Assembly: GCA_019422905.1 (NCBI GenBank)
Contig: JAHZCM010000112.1
Span: 1 to 5,509 of the forward strand
Origin: Oscillospiraceae bacterium
GTDB lineage: Bacteria > Bacillota > Clostridia > Oscillospirales > Acutalibacteraceae
Length of the DNA: 5,509 bases
Direction: 5' to 3'
The translations under genes and the position numbers were made by a program. Below are positions 1 through 5,509 of this stretch, one piece after another. The number at the start of each line of letters is the position of its first letter. The stretch's first letter is position 1. The notes beneath the pieces are model-generated. The model saw nothing but the letters and a program-made list of their open reading frames with translations. It had not been told where the DNA came from and did no database searches.

Positions 1-590
1 GGCAGCATGATCCGCCAGTATGTGGTGAACGGGTTGCAGCCGTCGATCTCCGCGGCCTCCTCCAGCTCCTTCGGCAGGGACATGAAAAACTGCCGGAGCA
101 GGAACACGCCGAATGCCGAGAAAAACGCGGGCAGGATCAGCGCGAGATGGTTATCCGTCAGCCCGGCCTTCGCAAACATCAGGTAGGTCGGGATCATCGT
201 GACCTGTCCCGGGACCATCAGCGTGCCGATGTAAAAGAAGAACACGACATTTCTGCCCTTAAACGGGATGCGCGCAAAGGAATACGCCGCGAGGCTGCTG
301 AAAAACAACTGCCCGAGAACGACAAAGAAAACGATTTTGATGGTGTTGAGCATGAACTGCAGCATGGGCTGCTCCGTGAACAGCTTCACATAATTCTGCC
401 ATTGCGGCTCCGGCGGGATCCATACCGGCGGAATCTTAACCGCGTCATACTGTTCCTTGAGCGAGGTGGAAATCATCCAGAGGAACGGGATCACCATGAT
501 GACGCCGATCACAATCAGCACGACATACAGCAAAATGCGCCGCACGATAAAGCTGGTGGACTTCTTTTTGACGATCGCTGTGCTTGTCAT
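1..590 (-). CDS. Carbohydrate ABC transporter permease, MalG/UgpE type (CUT1 family), 3' end missing
   Basis: Inner subunit of a sugar importer in the cytoplasmic membrane; it pairs with the permease encoded just upstream (603-1499). The visible 196 residues start MTSTAIVKKK, followed by a first membrane segment at about residues 18-40. An external stretch with several prolines follows (about 53-62), then NTIKIV (82-87) opening the second membrane segment and the motif VPGQVTMIP (126-134) typical of MalG-like proteins. The EAA loop that contacts the ATPase is seen at E178-A179-A180, with G184, I194, L196 and the proline codon cut by the window edge, an exact fit to EAA-x3-G-x9-I-x-LP. Family members are about 275 residues long, so roughly 80 C-terminal residues lie outside the window. 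The ATG at 590 is supported by a perfect AAGGAGG ribosome site overlapping the stop of the preceding gene, so the two genes are probably translationally coupled. Substrate is unknown; family assignment is firm. Confidence 0.95.
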   Translation of the reverse strand, partial: MTSTAIVKKKSTSFIVRRILLYVVLIVIGVIMVIPFLWMISTSLKEQYDAVKIPPVWIPPEPQWQNYVKLFTEQPMLQFMLNTIKIVFFVVLGQLFFSSLAAYSFARIPFKGRNVVFFFYIGTLMVPGQVTMIPTYLMFAKAGLTDNHLALILPAFFSAFGVFLLRQFFMSLPKELEEAAEIDGCNPFTTYWRIML

Positions 591-597
591 ATGCTCC

Positions 598-604
598 CCT
601 CCTT
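598..604 (-). promoter_or_regulatory. Ribosome binding site of the MalG-type permease, overlapping the upstream stop codon
   Basis: On the minus strand the sequence reads TAAGGAGGGGAGCATATG. The TAA is the stop of the MalF-type permease gene, and AAGGAGG (complementary to the 3' end of 16S rRNA) uses its last two bases. The spacing to the ATG is 7 nt. This fixes the start at 590 and suggests that ribosomes finishing the upstream gene reinitiate on this one. Confidence 0.85.
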
Positions 605-1499
605 ACACCGAGGCTTCGGCCCAGTTCTTCGAGCTGCGGTTCTGGATCAGCGAGACGATGAAAACCAGAATGAACAGGACGTAGGCCGCCGCGCACGCGT
701 AGCCCATCTTATAGAACTGGAAGCCGTACTGATACAGGTACATGGCGACGGTCTTGGTTGCATTGACCGGGCCGCCGTTTGTCATAATGTAGACCTGATC
801 GAACACCTGCAGAGAGCTGATCAGGGACATCAGCGTGACGAAATACGTCGTCGGGCCGATCATCGGAACTGTGATCTTAAAGAACTTCTGGACCGAGTTC
901 GCGCCGTCAATGGTCGCCGCCTCATAGAGGTCGTGCGGAACACCCTGCAAGCCGGCAAGGAAAATCGTCATGTTGTAGCCGAGGCCCTTCCAGACGCTCA
1001 TGATCGCAATGGAAATCATCGCCATGTTCGTATCCGTCAGCCAATGCACCGGCGGCAGGTTGAGATAGCCGAGCAGCGTGTTGAGCAGGCCGCCGTTATC
1101 CTCATACAGCATACTCCACACGAGCGAAACCGCAACCATGGAGGTGATGACCGGAATGAACGTGAGCGTGCGGAAAATGCCGATGCCCGGTACCTGCCGG
1201 TTGAACAGAACCGCCAGCAGCAGCGACAGGATTACGCCCGCGGGCACGGTGAGAACACAGTACCACAGAGTGTTCAGCAGCGCCGTAATGAACTGGTCGT
1301 CCTGAAACAGCTTTATGTAGTTATCAAAGCCGACAAAGTTGGCGGATGTGATAACGTCGTAGTCCGTGAGGCTGTAGTACAGCGACATGAGAATCGGAAC
1401 CAGCATGAAAACCATGAAGCCGATGAAATTTGGGGCGATAAACAGATAACCCCAAAAATTCTTCCTCCGCTGTATCTTGCCAGATTTCATTTTTGCCAT
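603..1499 (-). CDS. Carbohydrate ABC transporter permease, MalF/UgpA/LacF type (CUT1 family)
   Basis: Membrane subunit of a sugar ABC importer; it forms the translocation pore with the next gene's product. The 298 residues match the usual length of short MalF-like permeases (about 290-310), which lack the extra periplasmic loop of E. coli MalF. Membrane segments lie at about residues 16-40, 75-97, 108-130, 157-180, 213-234 and 264-286. Typical sequences are the N-terminal LFIAPNFIGF (19-28), FVGFDNY (55-61), FIPVITS (114-120) and the EAA loop (E193-A194-A195, G199, P212) that docks on the ATPase. The start at 1499 has an AGGGGG ribosome site six bases upstream; a second ATG three codons later (1490) is possible but less well spaced. 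It lies 71 bp after the binding-protein gene, with a stem-loop between, and 12 bp before the second permease. No ATPase gene is visible beside it. Family assignment is firm, substrate unknown. Confidence 0.96.
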   Translation of the reverse strand: MAKMKSGKIQRRKNFWGYLFIAPNFIGFMVFMLVPILMSLYYSLTDYDVITSANFVGFDNYIKLFQDDQFITALLNTLWYCVLTVPAGVILSLLLAVLFNRQVPGIGIFRTLTFIPVITSMVAVSLVWSMLYEDNGGLLNTLLGYLNLPPVHWLTDTNMAMISIAIMSVWKGLGYNMTIFLAGLQGVPHDLYEAATIDGANSVQKFFKITVPMIGPTTYFVTLMSLISSLQVFDQVYIMTNGGPVNATKTVAMYLYQYGFQFYKMGYACAAAYVLFILVFIVSLIQNRSSKNWAEASV

Positions 1500-1523
1500 A
1501 AGAAACCCCCTGTTTTACAGAAA

Positions 1524-1556
1524 GGGCAGCGGCGCCCAAATGGATTGCCGCTGCCC
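1524..1556 (-). terminator. Intercistronic GC-rich stem-loop (attenuator or mRNA-stabilising hairpin)
   Basis: A perfect 10-bp inverted repeat: GGGCAGCGGC at 1524-1533 and GCCGCTGCCC at 1547-1556, with a 13-nt loop. In the minus-strand transcript it begins 14 nt after the binding-protein stop codon and is followed by TTTCTGT, a weak U-tract; in the other direction no U-tract follows. This shape fits partial termination, or protection of the upstream message from 3' exonucleases. Either would give more binding protein than permease, as is common in binding-protein-dependent importers. The short, broken U-run argues against complete termination, and the permeases need read-through because no other promoter is evident in the gap. 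Confidence 0.65.
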
Positions 1557-1570
1557 GCGTGATAGATTCT

Positions 1571-2914
1571 TTATTCAGCGTCTTCGGCAAGGATTTTGTC
1601 GACATCCTCGGCGGCCTTATCCAGCGCCGCCTGCGCGTCGTCCTCCTTGTCAAACATATACGCCTGCAGGTCGATGCCGAGCGTATTTTCAATCTGCGGC
1701 CAGGACGGCGTAAACTGGCGGGTCTGCGAATATTCCATCTGATCCGAGAACACCTGAATGTATTCGCCGTACAGCTCGTCGTCCGCATAGAAGTCCTTGA
1801 ACTCCGGCTGCGGCGGAATCGTAATCCAGTTTGCCCAGAAGGTCTGCACAAATTCGGAGCAGGTCAGATGAACAAGATAGTCGTACGCTTCCTGCGGGTA
1901 TTTCGTGTTGCTGAACACAACGACGCCCTCGCCACCGACGACGGTTGCCTGCTGCTTTTTCTGCGGCAGCGGCGCCACGCCGAACTTATCCTTGAAATTC
2001 GGGTCGCTGAGGAAGGTGCTCAGATTCCACGGGCCGTCGATGGTCATCGCCGTGATGCCGGAGGTAAAGCGGTTGACGCCGGTCGGCGCGGCCTGCAGCG
2101 GAACGCTCTTGTCCTCCTGCACCATGGTTTTCCAGAATTCCAGCGCCTCAACGCCTTCGGCAGAATTGAAGATCGCCTCCGTGCGGTCCTCATTCAGGAA
2201 CTTGCCGCCGTTCTGCCAAAGGAACGGGAGCCAGTTCCATGTGTAGCCGCCGTTCTTATCATAGACCGGCAGATCAAGGCCATAAACGTTGTTTTCCGTA
2301 TCCGTGAGCGCCTTTGCCGCACTGCGGAGATCGTCCCACGTCCAATCGGCCGTCGGCTCTTCCAAGCCGGCCTGCTCAAAGAGCTCCTTGTTGTAGAACA
2401 GCGCCAGGTTGTTTGAAGTAATGCGCAGGCCGTAAACATCATCCTTATAGACCAGCGTATCCCAAACGGAATCGTAGAACTTATCCTTGTAATCCTCAAC
2501 GCCGTATTCCTTCAGGCCGAGCAGTTTGCCCTTCGCCGCGAGCTGCGTGCTTTGCACGCCCGCGTCAACAAACGCGAGATCCGGGTTGTTGCCGCCGGCA
2601 AGCGTTGCCTGAATCTTTGTGCTGTACGAGTCGCTGGCAATCGGGACGACCGTGACCTCCACGCCCGTGGCCTCCTTGTATGCGGCGGTATCCTCCTGGA
2701 TCTTATCCGCACTGGCCTTTTCCCAGCCATACACCCAGATGGTCAGCTTTGCATCCGACTTCGCGGTCTCCGTGCCTCCGGCCGAGGAGCTTTCCTGCTT
2801 GCTCTCACCCGCCGTTGACGCTGTGCTCGATTCTCCGGAGCCTCCGCAGCCCGCGAGTGCGCCGAGAAGCAGAGCACCGGCCATGACCAGAGCCAGAATC
2901 TTCTTTGCCTTCAT
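1571..2914 (-). CDS. Extracellular sugar-binding lipoprotein of an ABC importer (solute-binding protein family 1)
   Basis: Surface-anchored binding protein that captures a carbohydrate and delivers it to the two downstream permeases. The 447 residues open with a lipoprotein signal: MKAKK, a hydrophobic core, then the lipobox LAGC with cysteine 23 as the lipidation site. A disordered Ser/Gly/Glu/Thr-rich linker (about 24-52) follows. The mature fold starts near KLTIWVYGW (56-64). Family hallmarks are NNPDLAFVD (109-117), LFYNKELFEQAG (172-183), WTWDDL (191-196), FTSGITAMTIDGPW (283-296) and GGEGVVVFSN (327-336). The many tryptophans (for example W226, W228, W233, W296, W360, W363, W405) suit stacking against sugar rings. 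The ATG at 2914 has AAAGGAAG eight bases upstream. It is the first gene of the operon, behind a promoter and a leader inverted repeat. It resembles MalE/UgpB/MsmE-like proteins, but the sugar cannot be named from sequence alone. Confidence 0.96.
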   Translation of the reverse strand: MKAKKILALVMAGALLLGALAGCGGSGESSTASTAGESKQESSSAGGTETAKSDAKLTIWVYGWEKASADKIQEDTAAYKEATGVEVTVVPIASDSYSTKIQATLAGGNNPDLAFVDAGVQSTQLAAKGKLLGLKEYGVEDYKDKFYDSVWDTLVYKDDVYGLRITSNNLALFYNKELFEQAGLEEPTADWTWDDLRSAAKALTDTENNVYGLDLPVYDKNGGYTWNWLPFLWQNGGKFLNEDRTEAIFNSAEGVEALEFWKTMVQEDKSVPLQAAPTGVNRFTSGITAMTIDGPWNLSTFLSDPNFKDKFGVAPLPQKKQQATVVGGEGVVVFSNTKYPQEAYDYLVHLTCSEFVQTFWANWITIPPQPEFKDFYADDELYGEYIQVFSDQMEYSQTRQFTPSWPQIENTLGIDLQAYMFDKEDDAQAALDKAAEDVDKILAEDAE

Positions 2915-2934
2915 TCCTTACGCTTCCTTTCTTG

Positions 2935-2960
2935 ATCTGACATCCACATATCTGTCAGAT
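2935..2960. repeat. Inverted repeat in the leader of the transporter operon (operator or 5' mRNA hairpin)
   Basis: ATCTGACA at 2935-2942 and TGTCAGAT at 2953-2960 are perfect complements around a 10-nt spacer. A third copy of the half-site, ATCTG at 2950-2954, makes a second tighter palindrome with CAGAT at 2956-2960. The element lies just downstream of the predicted transcription start (near 2965) and ends 4 nt before the ribosome-binding AAAGGAAG of the binding-protein gene. It could be a DNA operator for a repressor, or an RNA stem at the extreme 5' end of the message that affects stability or translation. The sequence does not distinguish these. Confidence 0.6.
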
Positions 2961-2971
2961 TTACTAACCTA

Positions 2972-3000
2972 ATTTTATCCCGATTTATGCAAAGTCACAA
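2972..3000 (-). promoter_or_regulatory. Sigma-A-type promoter of the transporter operon
   Basis: On the minus strand, TTGTGA (3000-2995, 4 of 6 to the -35 consensus) and TAAAAT (2977-2972, 5 of 6 to the -10 consensus) are separated by exactly 17 bp. Transcription would begin at an A near 2965, giving a leader of about 51 nt. The DNA just upstream of the -35 (about 3005-3025) is A-rich on this strand and could act as an UP element. The imperfect -35 suits a promoter that benefits from an activator such as the divergently encoded response regulator. Confidence 0.6.
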
Positions 3001-3008
3001 TTTCACAA
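2995..3008. repeat. Short direct repeat overlapping the -35 of the transporter promoter
   Basis: TCACAA occurs at 2995-3000 and again at 3003-3008 (TTGTGA on the minus strand), an 8-bp period. The first copy is the -35 hexamer itself. It is short enough in AT-rich DNA to be chance, but its place is where an activator would contact the promoter. Confidence 0.3.
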
Positions 3009-3059
3009 ATTTTGCTTTTCTGTACACCATTTTTGACTTTCGGTGAAAAAGCCAGGGGT

Positions 3060-3076
3060 CATTTATTGACATTTAT
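3060..3076. repeat. Direct repeat with 10-bp period at the -35 of the kinase promoter
   Basis: CATTTAT occurs at 3060-3066 and 3070-3076, exactly one DNA helical turn apart, overlapping the TTGACA hexamer at 3066-3071. Helically phased repeats are a common arrangement for regulators with two DNA-reading helices, including AraC-type proteins. The repeat is short and low in complexity, so chance is possible. Confidence 0.35.
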
Positions 3077-3094
3077 CGGAATTTCAGCTACTCT
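3066..3094 (+). promoter_or_regulatory. Candidate promoter of the kinase/regulator operon
   Basis: TTGACA (3066-3071) matches the -35 consensus exactly. A 17-bp spacer leads to TACTCT (3089-3094), which matches the -10 at its three most conserved positions (first T, second A, last T) but only 3 of 6 overall. Transcription would start near 3101, leaving a leader of about 73 nt. A perfect TATAAT at 3141-3146 lies closer to the gene but has no recognisable -35 at the right distance, so it is the weaker alternative. Confidence 0.45.
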
Positions 3095-3159
3095 TTTCAT
3101 GAGAAACTTGTACAATACGTAAAACACACTTCCAAATTTATATAATTTTTGTGGGAAAA

Positions 3160-3165
3160 GAAGGG
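3160..3165 (+). promoter_or_regulatory. Ribosome binding site that favours the second ATG of the kinase gene
   Basis: GAAGGG at 3160-3165 is only 2 nt from the ATG at 3168 but 8 nt from the in-frame ATG at 3174. Normal spacing is about 5-10 nt, so 3174 is the better start and the product begins MKTDGFF rather than MDMKTDG. Confidence 0.6.
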
Positions 3166-3173
3166 ATATGGAT

Positions 3174-4982
3174 ATGAAAACAGACGGTTTCTTCGACCGC
3201 TTTCTGCGTTCGCTGCGCATCAAAAAGAAGCTCACCTTTACGCTGATCCCCGTCATTCTGCTGACCTACCAGATTTCGCTCGGTGCAGTCTATCTGATTT
3301 CCTTTCAGGAAACGAAAAACATTGTGGACCGGCAGGCCGGCATTGTGGCGAACCAGAAAATCCAGCTTGTGGACAGCTATCTGAGCCAACTGCGCACGGA
3401 GTCGGAGGTCTTTATGTTTAATACGGACTTTCAGAAAAAACTCCGCATCGACCGCAATGCCCTTTCCGCCGCGCAGCAGGAGGAGCTGAACACCACGATA
3501 TTGCAGTACATGCACAGCATGATCACCAGCTACGACGTTTATGTGGAAAGCATCATGCTCCTCAACAATTACGGGGATATGTACCTTTGGAGAATGGATG
3601 ACCGCCAGAACTTCACGGATTTCACCAACCGCCTGCACCTGCTCGCCGAGCAGACGCGCGCTTTGGACGGCGGCATCCTGTACAGCTACGACAAGCTGGA
3701 CCAAGGTGTTATCACCATTTCGCGCCTGATCAAAGACCCGATCTACGATTCGGAGATCGGCATGATGATGATCGATTTCAATCTGGGCTTTCTCAGCAGC
3801 ATGACCAGTATGCAAACCAGTAATCTGGGCAACGCGGACATGCTGCTCGCCATCACAAACGAAAACGGGGACCCCGTTTACAATTCCTCCAAGATTCCAC
3901 AGGACAAGCTCGATGCGCTGAGCGGCGACAGCGGCATCGTCCTTCTGAACGGCATGCAGTACAAGGTCAACCGCACGTATTCGGACCACAACAACTGGAC
4001 GCTCTTTACCATCGTCAATGAAACCGAGCTGTACCGGAATATGAATAACATCTTCCTGCTCCAGCTCTCTCTGATCTTCGTCTCCCTGCTTGTGGTTTTC
4101 GCCGTGATCATGACGGTTTCCCGCATGATTTCCCGGCAGTTCCAGCATTTTATCGAAACCGTCAGCCACACCACGGCGCCGGACAAGCAGGCACTGATTT
4201 GCGTAGACAGTCACGATGAATTCCGCGATCTTGCGCAGGTCTATAACGACATGATTTTGCGCATCAACCGGCTGATCGACACGGTATACAACAAAGAGCT
4301 TCTGCTCAAGAGCGCAGAGCTCAAGGCTTTTCAGGCGCAGATCAATCCGCATTTTCTCTACAACACGCTGGACTGCATCAACGGCCTTGTCGAGCTGAAC
4401 CGGCCGGACGACATCAAAAAGACAGTCACCGCCCTTGCCAGCATCATGCGCATGAGCGTCAAGGGTAAGGAAATTCTGACCGTCCGCGAAAATATACGCT
4501 ACGTCGAGCAATACATGTATATTGAGCGGCTGCGCTACGCGGACAAGCTGGTCTTTTTGATGGAAATCCCGAACAGCATGATGGATTACTATATTCCGAA
4601 GCTGATTTTGCAGCCGATTCTCGAAAATTCCATTATTCACGGCATTTCGGAAATTCTGGGCAAGGGCATGGTCGGCCTCTTCGGCAGGGAAGAAGCCGAT
4701 TCCCTTGTTTTCACCGTCAAAGACAACGGCGCCGGATTCCCGGCAGAGGTCATCGAAATGCTCTGCCGCAGCATGGAGGACGATTCCCTGGCAACCGCGC
4801 ACATGCGCGAGAGCATCGGTCTGCTCAACATCCAGAAGCGCATCCACCTGATGTATGGCGCGGCCTACGGGTTGGAAATTCAAAACATCTCCGGCGGCTC
4901 ATGCGTCACGGTGCGGCTCCCGAAAATCACAAGCCCGGATTCCCCCGTCTCCGGAGCGGAAGAAAGGAAGGACGCAAATTGA
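3174..4982 (+). CDS. Membrane sensor histidine kinase, YesM/LytS-like (His_kinase family)
   Basis: Autophosphorylating sensor of a two-component system that passes phosphate to the regulator encoded next. The 602 residues (numbered from the ATG at 3174) comprise a basic N-terminus (RFLRSLRIKKK), a first membrane helix at about 21-44, and an external sensor region at about 45-290, probably Cache-like. A second membrane helix at about 293-318 follows, then a HAMP-type linker ending near DEFRDLAQVYNDM (348-360). The phosphoacceptor is H393 in the motif NPHFLYN. The ATP-binding domain shows the N box around N485 (LQPILENSIIHG), the G1 box DNGAG (517-521) and the later glycine/asparagine box GLLN (549-552). 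All catalytic elements are intact. The start at 3168 would add two residues. Its stop overlaps the start of the regulator gene, and it sits back to back with the importer operon, so it probably senses the imported sugar; the ligand is inference. The first HAMP helix has ISRQF where ISRPI is usual. Confidence 0.95.
   Translation: MKTDGFFDRFLRSLRIKKKLTFTLIPVILLTYQISLGAVYLISFQETKNIVDRQAGIVANQKIQLVDSYLSQLRTESEVFMFNTDFQKKLRIDRNALSAAQQEELNTTILQYMHSMITSYDVYVESIMLLNNYGDMYLWRMDDRQNFTDFTNRLHLLAEQTRALDGGILYSYDKLDQGVITISRLIKDPIYDSEIGMMMIDFNLGFLSSMTSMQTSNLGNADMLLAITNENGDPVYNSSKIPQDKLDALSGDSGIVLLNGMQYKVNRTYSDHNNWTLFTIVNETELYRNMNNIFLLQLSLIFVSLLVVFAVIMTVSRMISRQFQHFIETVSHTTAPDKQALICVDSHDEFRDLAQVYNDMILRINRLIDTVYNKELLLKSAELKAFQAQINPHFLYNTLDCINGLVELNRPDDIKKTVTALASIMRMSVKGKEILTVRENIRYVEQYMYIERLRYADKLVFLMEIPNSMMDYYIPKLILQPILENSIIHGISEILGKGMVGLFGREEADSLVFTVKDNGAGFPAEVIEMLCRSMEDDSLATAHMRESIGLLNIQKRIHLMYGAAYGLEIQNISGGSCVTVRLPKITSPDSPVSGAEERKDAN
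4964..4972 (+). promoter_or_regulatory. Ribosome binding site for the TTG-initiated response regulator
   Basis: AAGGAAGGA lies inside the last codons of the kinase gene; its final AAGGA (4968-4972) is 6 nt from the TTG at 4979. No ATG lies in frame before residue 57, so this site and the conserved N-terminus KLLIVDDE together decide the start. Confidence 0.75.
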
Positions 4983-5509
4983 AACTTTTGATCGTAGACG
5001 ACGAAGCCATTCTCCGCAACCGAATTCTAAGCGTCTTAAAGGAGTCCGGTCTGCTCATCCACACGTATTTTACCGCCGAAAACGCCTTTGATGCGATTGA
5101 AATTGTGGACCGTGAACATCCGGAAATCGTCATCACCGATATTCGCATGCCCAGCAAATCCGGTCTGGAGCTTGCCGCGCACATCCACACGCATTACCCG
5201 CAGATCATGGTAATCCTCGTCACCGGCTATTCCGAATTTGAATACGCGCGCACGGCAATCCAGAACAATGTATTCGAATACCTGCTCAAGCCCATAGAAT
5301 CCGAAAAGCTGGTTTCCGCCGTGCTCCGGGCGCAGAAGAAAATTGAAATGAACGAAAAGCACGACCGCCTTTTCCGCGTATTCAAGGAGCACTTTGCCAA
5401 CAACCTGCAGAGCATCCGCCGGCAGTATATTGAAAACCTGCTTTTCAGCAACGGGAAAGCGCAGAACGCCGACCTACACCGCGACGTTTACGATCTGGAG
5501 TTTAAAAAA
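4979..5509 (+). CDS. Response regulator, YesN-like receiver domain (probably AraC-type output), 3' end missing
   Basis: Cytoplasmic transcription regulator activated by the upstream kinase. The 177 visible codons are open to the window edge. The receiver domain is complete: acidic pair D7-D8 in KLLIVDDE, phosphoacceptor D54 in TDIRMP, switch threonine T82 in VTGYSEFEYA, aromatic Y101 and lysine K104 in YLLKP. After about residue 120 comes a helical stretch (RLFRVFKEHFANN, then IRRQYIENLLF) typical of the linker in YesN-type regulators, which run to about 500 residues and end in an AraC-type helix-turn-helix pair; that DNA-binding part is outside the window, so the output domain is inferred. 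Start is the TTG at 4979, overlapping the kinase stop by four bases (TTGA), which points to translational coupling. A second in-frame TTG at 4988 would remove conserved residues of the first strand and is less likely. Its likely target is the intergenic region controlling the importer. Confidence 0.93.
   Translation, partial: MKLLIVDDEAILRNRILSVLKESGLLIHTYFTAENAFDAIEIVDREHPEIVITDIRMPSKSGLELAAHIHTHYPQIMVILVTGYSEFEYARTAIQNNVFEYLLKPIESEKLVSAVLRAQKKIEMNEKHDRLFRVFKEHFANNLQSIRRQYIENLLFSNGKAQNADLHRDVYDLEFKK

Noticed and set aside
1525..1976. A 12-bp repeat (GGCAGCGGCGCC) at 1525-1536 and 1965-1976
   Set aside because: The second copy encodes part of the APLP segment of the binding protein using the common GC-rich codons, so the match to the hairpin arm is most simply coincidence. 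Long-range pairing with the hairpin is conceivable but unsupported.
147..2416. Long plus-strand open frames (471 and 285 codons) opposite the permease and binding-protein genes
   Set aside because: Their products are rich in R, H, D and Q with no family features, and they lie wholly opposite three well-supported genes. They are codon-bias shadows.
2961..3110. Catabolite-repression (cre/CcpA) site in the intergenic region
   Set aside because: No stretch matches the cre consensus well: CG-centred candidates such as the one near 3077 lack the flanking TG and AA positions. Carbon catabolite control by CcpA at this promoter is therefore not supported by sequence.
3141..3146. Perfect TATAAT close to the kinase gene as its main promoter
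   Set aside because: No acceptable -35 hexamer lies 16-18 bp upstream, and the region is AT-rich, so a chance match is likely. Kept only as an alternative to the 3066-3094 promoter.
3138..4883. A 581-codon open frame on the minus strand opposite the histidine kinase gene
   Set aside because: It begins at TTG with no convincing ribosome site, its product is low in complexity (rich in H, V, D, Q) with no recognisable domain, and the plus strand carries an intact kinase with all motifs. It is a by-product of GC-rich third positions in the true gene.
1..5509. tRNA, rRNA, CRISPR, insertion-sequence or phage features
   Set aside because: Nothing with the expected repeats, conserved RNA motifs, transposase or integrase genes was seen. 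Apart from the 259-bp, 71-bp and 12-bp gaps, the window is coding.

Overview
The window carries part of a bacterial carbohydrate-uptake locus. An ABC sugar-importer operon runs leftward on the minus strand, and a two-component sensor/regulator pair runs rightward on the plus strand. The two face away from each other across a 259-bp AT-rich intergenic region. The organism is most likely a Gram-positive Firmicute of the Clostridia. The evidence is a YesM/YesN-type kinase and regulator, a lipoprotein solute-binding protein with a Ser/Gly/Glu-rich linker after its lipobox cysteine, strong AGGAGG-type ribosome binding sites and a TTG start codon. Coding regions are GC-rich at third positions (mid-50s % GC by eye) while the intergenic region is AT-rich. 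This fits gut-type Oscillospiraceae/Ruminococcaceae better than low-GC clostridia, but that placement is inference.

Minus strand, read right to left from position 2977: a good sigma-A-type promoter; a short leader containing an 8-bp inverted repeat; the sugar-binding lipoprotein (2914-1571); a 71-bp gap holding a GC-rich stem-loop; the MalF/UgpA-type permease (1499-603); and the MalG/UgpE-type permease (590 to the left edge, cut just after its EAA motif). No ATPase gene is present. This is usual for CUT1-family importers in Firmicutes, which borrow a shared MsmX-type ATPase encoded elsewhere.

Plus strand: a candidate promoter (3066-3094), then a membrane sensor histidine kinase (3174-4982) and its response regulator. 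The regulator starts at a TTG codon at 4979 that overlaps the kinase stop codon, and it runs off the right edge after an intact receiver domain.

The likely logic is that the kinase senses a sugar, or a sugar-loaded binding protein, outside the cell. It then phosphorylates the regulator, which acts in the shared intergenic region to activate the importer operon. The substrate cannot be read from the sequence. The locus type is well known, and I see no sign of a new biological system. The parts worth a second look are regulatory: the stem-loop after the binding-protein gene, the inverted repeat in the operon leader, and short direct repeats near the two -35 elements.
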